From Nonomuraea sp. PA05 (GTDB lineage Bacteria; Actinomycetota; Actinomycetes; Streptosporangiales; Streptosporangiaceae), in NCBI RefSeq assembly GCF_008086045.1, contig NZ_VSEY01000047.1, positions 1 to 64,000 of the forward strand: 64,000 nt of DNA, read 5' to 3'. Numbering within the stretch: the first letter of the stretch is position 1; each line of letters starts with the position of its first letter. The notes below the pieces were generated by a model, which had not been told where the DNA came from, made no database searches, and was given only the letters and a program-made list of their open reading frames with translations. The position numbers and the translations under genes are program-made. Below, piece after piece: positions 50,587 to 59,556 of the stretch.

Positions 50587-51144
50587 ATGACCACCGCCAC
50601 CGACACGAACACCCGCCCCACCGCCGCGGCGTTGCGGAACCTCTACGTGACGCGCTTCGTGTTCGCCCTCGTCTGGGCGATCCTGCTGTTCCTGACCGGG
50701 CCGTCCACCGGCCCGGCGAGCGTGGCGCTGCTCGTCGTCTACCCCCTGTTCGACGTCGCCGCCGCCATCGTGGACCTGCGCTCGTCCAGGACCGCCCGCC
50801 CCACCGCGGCCCTGTACGTCAACCTGGCCCTCAGCCTGCTCACCGCCATCGGCCTGGCCGTCACTGCCGGCACGGGCGTGACGGCGGTGTTGCGCGTGTG
50901 GGGCGTCTGGGCCATCACCGCCGGGATCGTGCAGCTCGTCGTGGCCGTCGGCCGCCGCGGGCTCGGCGGCCAGTGGCCGATGATCCTCAGCGGGGGGATC
51001 TCCACGCTCGCCGGGACGGGGTTCATCCTCCAGTCCGGTACGCCGGCCGCGTCCCTGACCAGCCTCGCCGGGTACGCGACCGTCGGCGGCGTCTTCTTCC
51101 TCGTCTCCGCCCTCCGCCTGCACCGCACCGCCAGGAACGGCTGA
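50587..51144 (+). CDS. DUF308/HdeD-like membrane protein
   Basis: 185 aa with an AAGGA site about nine bases before the ATG. Six hydrophobic segments are seen, with the pairwise arrangement of HdeD-like proteins: FVFALVWAILLFLTG, VALLVVYPLFDVAAAIVDL, LYVNLALSLLTAIGLAV, VWGVWAITAGIVQLVVAV, MILSGGISTLAGTGFIL and YATVGGVFFLVSALRL. Family members help acid or envelope stress in other bacteria; the role here is unknown. Probably controlled by the divergent TetR protein. Confidence 0.8.
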   Translation: MTTATDTNTRPTAAALRNLYVTRFVFALVWAILLFLTGPSTGPASVALLVVYPLFDVAAAIVDLRSSRTARPTAALYVNLALSLLTAIGLAVTAGTGVTAVLRVWGVWAITAGIVQLVVAVGRRGLGGQWPMILSGGISTLAGTGFILQSGTPAASLTSLAGYATVGGVFFLVSALRLHRTARNG

Positions 51145-51161
51145 ACCCCGTTGCGGCGGCC

Positions 51162-51548
51162 TCAGGAGCGGCGGCCCGACCAGGCCCGGATGACCAGCAT
51201 GACGCTCCCGCCGAACAGCAGCGTGCCAACAGGCACGTGCAGCTCGGGAACGTGCAGGTCACCGAGCGCCGCCGCGGCCAGGGACAGGACGAGCATGAAC
51301 GCGCTGCCGGCGACGAACCGCGGCGACCCGCCGCCCGGCCGCCACACCAGGACCGCGACGAGCAACTGGGCCGCCGCCGTGGCTACGACCGCCAGCGCCG
51401 TGACGCCGTGCAGCGTCCGCCCGTCAGGTGAGGCCAGCAGCGTCCCTGCCGTGGTCGCCTGGATCAGCAGGGCCACCGCCTGGAGGATCACCGTGACCCG
51501 CAGCGCCAGGAGGAACCGGGGCCTGGTGGCGAACGTGCTCCCGGTCAC
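51162..51548 (-). CDS. Small four-helix membrane protein
   Basis: 128 aa from the GTG at 51548, overlapping the stop of the haloalkane dehalogenase gene by 4 bp (GTGA). Four hydrophobic segments are visible: FLLALRVTVILQAVALLIQ, VTALAVVATAAAQLLVAVLVW, FVAGSAFMLVLSLAAAALG and VPVGTLLFGGSVMLVIRAW. No motif recognised. Translational coupling suggests it works with the hydrolase, or is simply co-regulated. Confidence 0.75.
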   Translation of the reverse strand: MTGSTFATRPRFLLALRVTVILQAVALLIQATTAGTLLASPDGRTLHGVTALAVVATAAAQLLVAVLVWRPGGGSPRFVAGSAFMLVLSLAAAALGDLHVPELHVPVGTLLFGGSVMLVIRAWSGRRS

Positions 51549-52489
51549 GGGGCGCTCCCGATGAAGCCCGCGATGGCCTCGGCCAGCCGCCGCGGCTGAT
51601 CCTCCTGGAGGAAGTGCCCGGCGTCGGCGATCGTGACGTGCGGCTGCCCCTTGGCACCCGGGATACGCTCGGCCATCCGCTCGCCGTGGACGCGGCTCAC
51701 CGGGTCGTGCTCGCCGAACGCGCACAGGAACGGGATGTCGAGCGTCTCCAGCACGCGCCACGCCTCGCGGTTGCCCGGGGCGGCCTCGTCCCGCGGGGAG
51801 ATCGGCACGAGCAGCGGGAACTGCCGCGCGCCCTGGAGGTAGGGCTCGCCAGGGAACGGCGCGTCGTAGGCGGCCAGCACGGCGGGGTCCGCGCCGGCGC
51901 GGAGGTTGCGCGCGAGGACCGCGGCCACGCTGAACGGGTTCGAGCGCTGGCTGGACTGCAGCCAGTGAACGAAGAACGGGCCCATGTCCTGGTCGCCGGC
52001 GGGCAGCATCGTGTTGGTGGCCACGGCGCGGCGGAAGCGGCCGGGATGCTCGGCGAGCAGCCGCAGCCCGAGCAGGCCACCCCAGTCGTGGCAGACCAGC
52101 GTGACCCCGTCCAGGTCGAGCGGGCCGAACACGAGGGCCCGCAACCAGTCGAGATGGGCCTGGTAGGTGTAGTCGAAGCGGTCGGCGGGCTTGTCGGAGC
52201 GTCCGAACCCGACCAGGTCCGGCGCGACACACCGGTGACCGGCCGCCACCAGCGGCGGGATGATGTCACGCCAGAGGTAGCTCCAGGTCGGCTCGCCGTG
52301 CAGGAGCAGCACGGTCTCCCCCGACGGCTCACCGGCGGGGCGTTCGTCGAGGTAGTGCATGCGCAGGACGGTGCCGTGGCCGTCGCCCGCGTCGATCTCG
52401 GCGTAGTGCGGCTGGAACGGGTAGCCGGGAAGGCCGTCGAAGCGGTCGTCCGGGGTTCTCAGCACCCGCATGGGTTGCGTGCTTGTCAT
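51545..52489 (-). CDS. Haloalkane dehalogenase-type alpha/beta hydrolase
   Basis: 314 aa from the ATG at 52489 (GGGAGG lies very close, so a TTG at 52498 or a later ATG is possible). Family signatures: LLLHGEPTWSYLWRDII (oxyanion segment), nucleophile Asp in VCHDWGGLLGLRL near residue 120, acid Asp in FGEHDPVS near 260 and His in DAGHFLQED near 290. The GEPTWSYLWR string is typical of haloalkane dehalogenases rather than epoxide hydrolases. Its natural substrate in soil actinomycetes is unclear. Confidence 0.88.
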   Translation of the reverse strand: MTSTQPMRVLRTPDDRFDGLPGYPFQPHYAEIDAGDGHGTVLRMHYLDERPAGEPSGETVLLLHGEPTWSYLWRDIIPPLVAAGHRCVAPDLVGFGRSDKPADRFDYTYQAHLDWLRALVFGPLDLDGVTLVCHDWGGLLGLRLLAEHPGRFRRAVATNTMLPAGDQDMGPFFVHWLQSSQRSNPFSVAAVLARNLRAGADPAVLAAYDAPFPGEPYLQGARQFPLLVPISPRDEAAPGNREAWRVLETLDIPFLCAFGEHDPVSRVHGERMAERIPGAKGQPHVTIADAGHFLQEDQPRRLAEAIAGFIGSAP

Positions 52490-52631
52490 GCCTCCCAAGA
52501 GGCCGGGCGGGCCGGAAAGGTGACACGCCCGTGCGCGTTAAGGACGGCGGGAGGAGGACCTTAAGACATCCGTAAGCCGGCTCCGAGAAGCTACAGGCAC
52601 ATCAAAGAGCCGGACCACAGGAGAAAACGTC

Positions 52632-53189
52632 ATGAGGACCATCGCCGCCAGCCTGTTCATCTCCCTCGACGGCGTCGTCGAGGAGCCCGGAGACTGGCAC
52701 TTCCCCTACTTCAACGACGAGATGGGCGCGGCCGTGGGCAGCCAGATGGCCGACACCCTGCTGCTGGGCCGCAAGACCTACGACAGCTTCGCCGGCGCCT
52801 GGCCCGCCATCGAGGCCGAGGGCGGCGAGGACGCCGACTACGCCAAGATCCTCGGCGACTCACGCAAGATCGTCGTCTCGCGGCAGGCGCTGGAGTTCAC
52901 CTGGCGCAACACCGAGCTGCTGCAGGGCGACCTGACCGAGGCCGTCACCGCGCTGAAGAACGAGGACGGCGGGCGCATCGCGGTCAGCGGCTCGGTCTCG
53001 GTGGTCCGGCAGCTGCTGCAGGCCGGGCTGCTGGACGAGCTGCACCTGCTGGTGCACCCGATCGCGGTGCGCAAGGGCGAGCGGCTCTTCGACGAGGCAG
53101 ACACCACCGTCCCGCTGGAGCTGGTCAAGTCGGAGACGTTCTCGACGGGTGTGCTGTATCTCGTCTACCGTCCCGCGAAGGCGTCCTGA
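52632..53189 (+). CDS. RibD C-terminal/dihydrofolate reductase-like protein
   Basis: 185 aa with AGGAGA eight bases before the ATG. Signatures: SLFISLDGVVEEPGDWHFPY at the N-terminus, TLLLGRKTYDSFAGAWP near 43, IAVSGSVSVVRQLLQAGLLDEL near 118 and LLVHPIAVRKGERLF near 140. It is the second protein of this family in the window and is clearly distinct from the one at 28.4 kb. Likely an NADPH-dependent reductase of unknown substrate. Monocistronic. Confidence 0.88.
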   Translation: MRTIAASLFISLDGVVEEPGDWHFPYFNDEMGAAVGSQMADTLLLGRKTYDSFAGAWPAIEAEGGEDADYAKILGDSRKIVVSRQALEFTWRNTELLQGDLTEAVTALKNEDGGRIAVSGSVSVVRQLLQAGLLDELHLLVHPIAVRKGERLFDEADTTVPLELVKSETFSTGVLYLVYRPAKAS

Positions 53190-53260
53190 CCACGAAGGCA
53201 CGGTGAGGTCGTGTCAGCGGACGCGTCAGGCCGCCGGCTGGAGCGCCCATCGCAGGCGAG

Positions 53261-54106
53261 CTAGGGCAGAGCAGTCCCCTGTACGGCCTGGATGTCCAGC
53301 TCGACCTTGACCGTGGCGCCGACCAGGTTGATCCCGGCCCGCACTACCTGGTTGTACGTCATCGCGAAATCCTCGCGACGCAACTCCGTCTCCGCGTGGA
53401 AGGCCGCCCGCAGGCCGCCCCACGGGTCCGGGCCGGTGCCGAGGTAGGCCAGGTCGAGGTCCACGGGCCGCGTCACCCCGGCGAGGGTCAGCGTCCCGTG
53501 GACGGTCCACCGGTCGGGGCCCGCCGGGCTGAGCCCGGTGCCGCGGTAGGAGATCATCGGATGCGCGGCCACGCTCAGGAAGTCGGCCGAGCGCAGGTGG
53601 TCGTCCCTGGTGGCGTTGCCGGTGTCGATCGAGGCGGCGGCGATGTCCGCGGCCACCCTGGACGCCGCCGGGCTCGCGCCGACCTCGATCCGCCCGGCGA
53701 ACTGCCGGAACCGCCCGCGCACGGTGCTGAGCCCGAGGTGCTGGGCGGTCGCGGCGATCGTGCAGTGCGCGGGGTCGAGCGTCCAGGGGCCGGGCGGCGG
53801 CAGGTCGGAGCCGCCCTGCCTGGCCAGCACCACGGTGCCCAGCTCGGCCACGCCGGACGCGGTCACGATGGCCGTCAGCGCGGCCGGCGTGTAGCCGATC
53901 GCGGTGGCGACGGCCGTGTACACGCCGGGCCGCAGCGGGCCGCTCGACACGACCCCGTCGGCGTCGGCCTCCGCCCGGACGACCTGCTGCCCGGACGTGT
54001 CGGTCACCGTGACGACCGCGTGCTGCACGGCCCATCCGTCCTTCGTGCGGACGGCGGCGCGCAGCCCCCGCCGGCCGGTCGGAAGGTTGTGCTGGCTGGT
54101 GTCCAT
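53261..54106 (-). CDS. YceI-family protein with N-terminal regulatory-like beta domain
   Basis: 281 aa, AGGAG eight bases before the ATG. Residues about 12-95 form a carboxypeptidase-regulatory-like beta domain (VVTVTDTSGQQVVRAEADADG, in part, then LRPGVYTAVATAIGY). Residues about 105-275 are a YceI lipocalin-like domain: WTLDPAHCTIAATAQHLGLSTVRGRF, SADFLSVAAHPMISY and GTLTLAGVTRPVDLDL (in parts). YceI proteins bind polyisoprenoid-like lipids. There is no signal peptide. It lies 69 bp after an MFS transporter that carries three similar beta domains, so the two probably work together. Confidence 0.88.
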   Translation of the reverse strand: MDTSQHNLPTGRRGLRAAVRTKDGWAVQHAVVTVTDTSGQQVVRAEADADGVVSSGPLRPGVYTAVATAIGYTPAALTAIVTASGVAELGTVVLARQGGSDLPPPGPWTLDPAHCTIAATAQHLGLSTVRGRFRQFAGRIEVGASPAASRVAADIAAASIDTGNATRDDHLRSADFLSVAAHPMISYRGTGLSPAGPDRWTVHGTLTLAGVTRPVDLDLAYLGTGPDPWGGLRAAFHAETELRREDFAMTYNQVVRAGINLVGATVKVELDIQAVQGTALP

Positions 54107-54175
54107 GGTGCGTGCTCCTGCTCTCCCCCTGCTCGTACGTCCCGAGCAGCGCCTCGTTCGAAAGACCTGGGACGG

Positions 54176-56473
54176 TCAGTCCTTGTGGGCCAGCCACAGG
54201 TCGCGGTCGTCGTCGTCCCGGCCGTTGATGGTCACGGTGTCGGCGACGGGCGGGTAGCCGGTGGCGATGAGGGTGTACTGGCCGCCGGTCAGGTCGGCGA
54301 AGGCGTACGCGCCGTCGTCGGCCGTGGTCGTGGTGCCGACCACGTTCCCCGCCGCGTCCAGCAGCGTGACCCGGGCGTCGGCCAGCGGGACCCCGTCGCG
54401 GACCCGTACGGTGCCGCGGATCCGGGTGCCCGGCCGCAGCTCGACGTCCTGCCTGGTCTGGCCGGTGCCGTGGGTCTCGACGAAGACGGCCGTCGGGCGG
54501 TAGGTGTCGGCGCTGACAGCGAGGGTGTAGTGGCCCGCGGTCATCCCGGAGAAGGAGTAGGCGCCGTCCGGGTCGGTGGTGCTCGTGGACAGCACCTCGC
54601 CGCGGACGTCGGTGAGGACGAGGACCGCGCCGGGCACCGGCTTGCCCTCCAGGTCGCGTACGGTGCCGATGAGCTTGCTGGATCCGGCGAGGATGAGGTT
54701 GAAGTCGAGCGGCTGTTCGCCCACGACGAGGGTGGCCACCTGGGGGTCGCGGTGGGCGGCGGAGGCGATCAGGACGTAGGTGCCGGTGCCGGGCGTCCAG
54801 ATGCTGTAGCCGCCGTCGGCCAGGCTCATGGCCCTGCCGAGCTGGTGGCCGCGCAGGTCGATCAGGGTCAGCGTGGCGTGGCCGACCGGCTGGCCGTCGT
54901 CGCCGCTGACGAAGCCGCGGATCTCGACCGCGCCTTCCGCCGGGCGGGCCGCGTCGGGGATGGCGTACGCGAGCTGGGGCTCGTCCTCTGTGAAGGCCGG
55001 AGCAACCGGGGCCGGCTGAGTGACCGGGGCTGGAGCGTGGTGGGAGACCGCGGGGACAGCGGACGGGTTGCGGCGCGGCAGGAAGGCGGCGAGCAGGAAG
55101 GACAGCAGGGCGGCGCCGGCTCCGATGGCCAGCACGACGCGGAACCCGTCCTCGGACGGCAGCTCGACCGGCCCGAACCGGGTGGTCAGCTCGGCCAGGA
55201 TGACCCCGGCGACGGCGCTGGACACGGAGGTGCCGATCGCCCGCATCAGGGTGTTGAGGCTGTTGGCGGCGGCCGTCTCGGACACCGGCACCGCGCCCAT
55301 GACGAGGGCGGGCATGGAGGCGTACGCGAAGCCGATGCCGGCCCCGATCACGCAGGAGACCAGGACGAGCTGCCAGACCTCGGACATCAGCACGATGTTG
55401 AGGCCGTAACCGGCGGCCACGATGATCGCGCCGAGCATCAGCGTCACCTTCGGCCCGTAGGCGGCGGACAGGCGGGCCGCGACCGGCGCCAGCAGCAGCA
55501 TGACCACGCCGGACGGCGCCATGACCAGGCCCGCGGCCAGCACCGACTGGCCGAGCCCGTACCCGGTGGCCTCGGGCAGCTGGAGAAGCTGCGGCAGCAC
55601 CAGCGACATCGCGAACATCGCGAAGCCGAGCATGATGGAGGCGAGGTTGGTGAACAGCACCTGGCGCCGGGCGGTGGTGCGCAGGTCCACCATCGGCTCG
55701 CGGGTGCGCAGCTCCCACCAGCCCCACAGCAGCAGCACCACGACCGCCACGGCGAACAGGCTGATGGTGAGCGCGTCGCCCCAGCCCCAGTCGGCGCCCT
55801 TGGAGATGGCCAGGAGCAGGCACACCAGCGCGCCGGACAGCCCGATGGCGCCGACGAAGTCGAAGCGTCCGCCGCTGCGTACCGCGGATTCCGGCACCAG
55901 CGTCAGCACCAGGACGAACGCGACGGCCCCGAGCGCCGCCGCGGTCCAGAACAGGACGTGCCAGTCGAAGTTCTCGGCGATGAGGGCGGCGGCGGGCAGG
56001 CCGAGCGCGCCGCCCACGCCGAGGGAGGCGCTCATGGAGGCGATGGCGGAGCCGAGGCGTTCGGCGGGCAGCTCGTCGCGCATGATGCTGATGCCGAGCG
56101 GGATGACGCCCGAGGCCAGGCCCTGCAGCGCCCGTCCGACGATCATGGGGGTCAGTGAGTCGCTGAGGCCGCACAGGACGGATCCGGCGATCAGCAGGAA
56201 CAGGCTGACCAGCAGCATGCGCCGCTTGCCGTACATGTCGCCCAGCCGCCCCATCACGGGTGTCGCGGCGGCGCTGGCGAGCAGCGTGGCGGTGATCGCC
56301 CAGGCGGCGTCGGCGGCCGAGGCGTTCAGCAGCTTGGGCAGCTCGGGCACCAGCGGGATCACCAGGGTCTGCATCAGCGACACCGCGATCCCGCTGAAGG
56401 CGAGCACCACCACGAAGGTGCTCGCCCTCGGCGGGCTCGCCGCGTGCGCGGCGCGGCCGGGGTTGTCAGTCAT
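54176..56473 (-). CDS. MFS transporter (DHA2 type) with three C-terminal regulatory-like domains
   Basis: 765 aa, GGAGG nine bases before the ATG. Residues 1-470 are a DHA2-type efflux transporter with up to 14 helices, including motif A GRLGDMYGKRRMLL near residue 75 and motif C-like GASLG/GLPAAAL segments. After a Pro-rich linker, residues about 510-760 hold three carboxypeptidase-regulatory-like beta-sandwich repeats (RGFVSGDDGQPVGHATL, GTVRDLEGKPVPGAVLVL, GTVRVRDGVPLADARVTL). The fusion is unusual for efflux pumps. It is followed by a YceI gene bearing the same type of domain and is divergent from a TetR regulator. Confidence 0.9.
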   Translation of the reverse strand: MTDNPGRAAHAASPPRASTFVVVLAFSGIAVSLMQTLVIPLVPELPKLLNASAADAAWAITATLLASAAATPVMGRLGDMYGKRRMLLVSLFLLIAGSVLCGLSDSLTPMIVGRALQGLASGVIPLGISIMRDELPAERLGSAIASMSASLGVGGALGLPAAALIAENFDWHVLFWTAAALGAVAFVLVLTLVPESAVRSGGRFDFVGAIGLSGALVCLLLAISKGADWGWGDALTISLFAVAVVVLLLWGWWELRTREPMVDLRTTARRQVLFTNLASIMLGFAMFAMSLVLPQLLQLPEATGYGLGQSVLAAGLVMAPSGVVMLLLAPVAARLSAAYGPKVTLMLGAIIVAAGYGLNIVLMSEVWQLVLVSCVIGAGIGFAYASMPALVMGAVPVSETAAANSLNTLMRAIGTSVSSAVAGVILAELTTRFGPVELPSEDGFRVVLAIGAGAALLSFLLAAFLPRRNPSAVPAVSHHAPAPVTQPAPVAPAFTEDEPQLAYAIPDAARPAEGAVEIRGFVSGDDGQPVGHATLTLIDLRGHQLGRAMSLADGGYSIWTPGTGTYVLIASAAHRDPQVATLVVGEQPLDFNLILAGSSKLIGTVRDLEGKPVPGAVLVLTDVRGEVLSTSTTDPDGAYSFSGMTAGHYTLAVSADTYRPTAVFVETHGTGQTRQDVELRPGTRIRGTVRVRDGVPLADARVTLLDAAGNVVGTTTTADDGAYAFADLTGGQYTLIATGYPPVADTVTINGRDDDDRDLWLAHKD

Positions 56474-56520
56474 TCGGGAAAGCCTCCGTTGCGGCGGGGG
56501 AAGTCAACGTCCAAGGATTA

Positions 56521-56538
56521 AATCAATCACTTGAGTTA
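56521..56538. promoter_or_regulatory. Imperfect dyad TCAA-N4-TTGA, probable TetR operator
   Basis: AAATCAATCACTTGAGTT has paired TCAA/TTGA arms extended by AA/TT with one mismatch. It is the only AT-rich dyad between the divergent MFS and TetR genes and overlaps the expected MFS promoter. Confidence 0.55.
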
Positions 56539-56663
56539 ACATTAGCAGCGGCGATCTGGTCACCAACCGCAGGATGGAGGTTTGGCGAACTTCACGGAGC
56601 GGCGAGATCATGGTGAACGGACGTGGACGCAGGGCGACCCAGCACATTTCAGGTGAGATGGTG

Positions 56664-57371
56664 ATGATGACCGGCAGGACCGCGCGTGCCGAACGCGTCG
56701 AAGTGACCCGAGACCACATCCTGACGGCGGCGGAGCGGCTCTTCGCCGAGCACGGCGTCTTCTCCGTGTCCAACCGGCAGATCAGCGAGGCCGCCGGGCA
56801 GGGCAACACCGCCGCGGTCGGCTACCACTTCGGCACCAAGACCCACCTGGTCCAGGCCATCGTGCGCAAGCACAGCAAGTCGATCGAACGGCACCGCACC
56901 GAGATGCTGGCCGCCGTCGAAGGCTCCGACGACGTCCGCGACTGGGTGTCCTGCATGGTGCGGCCCGTCACCGAGCACCTCGCCCGGCTCGGCTCCCCCA
57001 CCTGGTACGCCCGCTTCCTCGCGCAGGTGGGCACCGACCCCGCGCTCAACGCGATCGCCGCCGAGGAGAACCGCGCCTCACCGTCGCTGCAACGCAACAT
57101 CGAGGGCTTCAACCGCTGCCTGCCCGCGCTGCCGCCCGCCGTGCGCACCGAGCGGGGCGAGATGATGCGCCAGCTCGTCCTGCACGCCTGCGCCGTCCGT
57201 GAACGGGCACTCGCGGAGGGCGCCCCCACGCCGCGTGAGAGCTGGCAGGGCACCGCGACCGGGCTGATCGACGCCCTGGTCGGGCTGTGGCTCGCACCCG
57301 TCACGAGCGTCGGGACGACCGGCCGCCCCGAGCTCGGTGAGCCCGGGGCGGCCGGCCAGCGGGTGTCCTGA
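56664..57371 (+). CDS. TetR-family regulator
   Basis: 235 aa from the ATG at 56664 (AGGTGAG six bases upstream; starts at 56658 and 56667 are also possible). The helix-turn-helix is VTRDHILTAAERLFAEHGVF then SVSNRQISEAAGQGNTAAVGYHFGTKTHL in parts. The C-terminal domain is large enough for a drug-like ligand. It is divergent from the MFS-YceI operon, with an operator-like dyad between, so it is the likely repressor of that efflux system. Confidence 0.9.
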   Translation: MMTGRTARAERVEVTRDHILTAAERLFAEHGVFSVSNRQISEAAGQGNTAAVGYHFGTKTHLVQAIVRKHSKSIERHRTEMLAAVEGSDDVRDWVSCMVRPVTEHLARLGSPTWYARFLAQVGTDPALNAIAAEENRASPSLQRNIEGFNRCLPALPPAVRTERGEMMRQLVLHACAVRERALAEGAPTPRESWQGTATGLIDALVGLWLAPVTSVGTTGRPELGEPGAAGQRVS

Positions 57372-57376
57372 CGGCG

Positions 57377-58372
57377 TCAGTTGCCCACCCCGAGGTCGGC
57401 CATGAACACGGCCGGGTAGCGGTCACCGCGCGCCGCCCCCGACGGCACCGCCTTCTCGATCTCGGCCAGGTCGTCCGCCGTGATGACCAGGTCGAGCGCG
57501 GGCAGCGCCTCAGCCAGCCGCTCGCGGGTGCGGGCGCCGACCAGCGGCACGATGTGCTCGCCCTGCGCGGCCACCCAGGCGATGGCGAGCTGGGCGACGG
57601 TGCAGCCCTTCGCCTCCGCGACCCGGCGCAGCGCGTCCACCAGGGCGAGGTTGTGCTCCACGTTGCCGCTGGAGAAGCGGGGGCTGAGGCCGCGCATGTC
57701 GCCGGGGCCCGCGGTGCGGCCGGCGGTCCAGTGACCGGAGATCAGGCCGCGGCCGAGGATGCCGTAGGCGGTCAGGCCGATGCCGAGCTCCTGGAGGGTG
57801 GGCAGGACGTCCGCCTCCACCGCCCGCGAGAGCAGCGAGTACTCGATCTGCAGGTCGGCGATGGGGTGCACGGCGTGCGCCCGGCGGATCGTCTCCGCGT
57901 CGACCTCCGAGAGCCCGATGTGCCGGACGTGCCCGGCCTCCACCATCTCCTTGATCGCGCCCACCGTCTCCTCGATCGGCACCGACCGGTCCAGCCGGGC
58001 GGGCCGGTAGACGTCGATGTGGTCGGTGCCCAGCCTGGTCAGCGAGTAGGCCAGGAAGTTCTTCACCGCTTCCGGACGGCCGTCCTGCCCGCCGAACTCG
58101 TGGCCGGGCCCCCGCATCTGGCCGAACTTGACGCTCAGCCGATAGCTGTCGCGGTCCCGGCCGCGCAGCGCCTCGGCCAGCAGCAGCTCGTTGTGGCCCA
58201 TGGCGTAGAAGTCGCCGGTGTCGATCAGCGTGACGCCGGCGTCCAGGGCCGCGTGCACGGTGGCGATGCTCTCCGCGCGGTCGCTCTCGCCGTACCCGCC
58301 CGACATGCCCATCGCGCCCAGGCCCAGCGCGGAGACGGCCGGTCCTGTGCGGCCCAGGGTTCGTGTCTGCAT
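57377..58372 (-). CDS. Aldo/keto reductase
   Basis: 331 aa with GGGAGAG about six bases before the ATG. The catalytic set is LIDTGDFYAMGHNE (Asp and Tyr), LSVKFGQM (Lys) and an unusual DVYRPARLD where other members have H-R at the His position, so the typical catalytic His is replaced by Pro-Ala context; activity may be altered. The NADPH site is VPLVGARTRERLAEAL. It is divergent from an MmyB-type XRE regulator, the common arrangement for regulated AKR genes in actinomycetes. Confidence 0.88.
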   Translation of the reverse strand: MQTRTLGRTGPAVSALGLGAMGMSGGYGESDRAESIATVHAALDAGVTLIDTGDFYAMGHNELLLAEALRGRDRDSYRLSVKFGQMRGPGHEFGGQDGRPEAVKNFLAYSLTRLGTDHIDVYRPARLDRSVPIEETVGAIKEMVEAGHVRHIGLSEVDAETIRRAHAVHPIADLQIEYSLLSRAVEADVLPTLQELGIGLTAYGILGRGLISGHWTAGRTAGPGDMRGLSPRFSSGNVEHNLALVDALRRVAEAKGCTVAQLAIAWVAAQGEHIVPLVGARTRERLAEALPALDLVITADDLAEIEKAVPSGAARGDRYPAVFMADLGVGN

Positions 58373-58506
58373 GATGCTCTCCCTATCCGACTATCCGAGG
58401 TCGTTTCTCACTCTGGGCCGCGTGCCGGAGGGGACGTAAGCGGAGCGTTCATCATGGGAGAGCCGCTCCCTGGCTCGGCTCGCCGGCCGCGCGGCACTAT
58501 GAACTC

Positions 58507-59412
58507 ATGGAACGTGAGCAGCTCGCCGACTTCCTGCGCCGCCGCCGCGAGGCGATCCGCCCGGCGGAGGTGGGCCTGACCGGCAGCCCGCGCCGCCGCA
58601 CCAGCGGCCTGCGCAGGGAGGAGGTGGCGATGCTCGCCGGCATGTCGGTCGACTACGTCGTACGGCTGGAGCAGGGCCGCAGCAGTCAGCCGTCCACGCA
58701 GTTGCTCGGCGCGCTGGCGCGGGCGCTGCGCCTGTCCGACGACGAGCGCGACCACCTCTTCCACCTGGCCGGTCACCGCCCGCCGCCCGCCGACGGGGTG
58801 GCCCGGCTGGCCCGCGCCGGCCTGATCCGCATGCTCGACCTGCTCGGCGACACGCCGGCCGTGGTGCTGTCCGACCTGGGCGAGGTGCTGGCCCAGAACC
58901 GGACGGCGCTGCTGCTGACGGGCGACCCGGCCCAGTTCACCGGCGAGCGGCGCTACATCGCCTACCGGTGGTTCACCGACCCCGCCGCCCGCGCCTTCCA
59001 CCCGCCGGAGGAGCAGGAGCATCAGGCCCGCCAGATCGTCGCAGACCTGCGGGCGGTCGCCGGCCGCCGGGCCGGTGACCCGACCGTCGCCGGGCTCGTC
59101 GAGCGGCTGCTGGCCGAGAGCGCCGACTTCCGGCGGCTGTGGGCGGAGCACGAGGTGGCGGTGCGGCGCGCCAACCGCAAGACGCTGCTGCATCCGCGGG
59201 TGGGGCGGCTGGTGATGGACTGCGAGACCCTGTTCACGCCCGATCAGGGGCAGCAACTGCTGGTGTTCACGCCGGCGGACGACGAGACGCGGGAGCGGCT
59301 GGAGCTGCTGCGGGTGCTGGGCATCGAGGAGTTCCCCACCGGAGACGCACAAGGGAGCGGCGGCCAGGTGATCGCCACGGGGAGCCGGGAGGAGCCCCGC
59401 GAGCGCGAGTGA
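58507..59412 (+). CDS. XRE regulator with MmyB-like ligand domain
   Basis: 301 aa. The HTH is RREAIRPAEVGL, then RRRTSGLRREEVAMLAGMSVDYVVRLEQGR in parts, the standard signature of MmyB-like regulators. Residues about 100-280 are the PAS-like ligand domain (LGDTPAVVLSDLGEVLAQNRTAL, YRWFTDPAARAFHPPEEQE and VGRLVMDCETLF in parts), which in MmyB binds fatty acid. No SD precedes the ATG, and a TATGAA box is very near, so translation may be leaderless. It is divergent from the aldo/keto reductase gene at 57.4-58.4 kb, its likely target. Confidence 0.9.
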   Translation: MEREQLADFLRRRREAIRPAEVGLTGSPRRRTSGLRREEVAMLAGMSVDYVVRLEQGRSSQPSTQLLGALARALRLSDDERDHLFHLAGHRPPPADGVARLARAGLIRMLDLLGDTPAVVLSDLGEVLAQNRTALLLTGDPAQFTGERRYIAYRWFTDPAARAFHPPEEQEHQARQIVADLRAVAGRRAGDPTVAGLVERLLAESADFRRLWAEHEVAVRRANRKTLLHPRVGRLVMDCETLFTPDQGQQLLVFTPADDETRERLELLRVLGIEEFPTGDAQGSGGQVIATGSREEPRERE

Positions 59413-59453
59413 CGAGGCGCGAAAACAGAAGGAGCCCCGCGAGCACGAATGAC
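59391..59453 (+). repeat. Direct repeat of 23 nt, 40-nt period
   Basis: Copies 59391-59413 and 59431-59453 match at 21 of 23 bases and share GGAGCCCCGCGAGC. The first spans the stop codon of the XRE gene, and the second also contains an in-phase-like TGA. It looks like a local tandem duplication of the gene's 3' end. Confidence 0.75.
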
Positions 59454-59556
59454 CCCTTTGTTCCGCCTTTACGCCCTGCGGAGCGTCCCCGATTCGAGCG
59501 CCGGGTAGGCCCCTGGCCATACGGGTCGTGCCGGGGCAAAGGGGGAATCGGCTGCG

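Noticed and set aside
53226-56174. 982-codon frame in another phase over the MFS and YceI genes
   Set aside because: Arg/Gly-rich shadow frame without motifs; the MFS and YceI readings are unambiguous.
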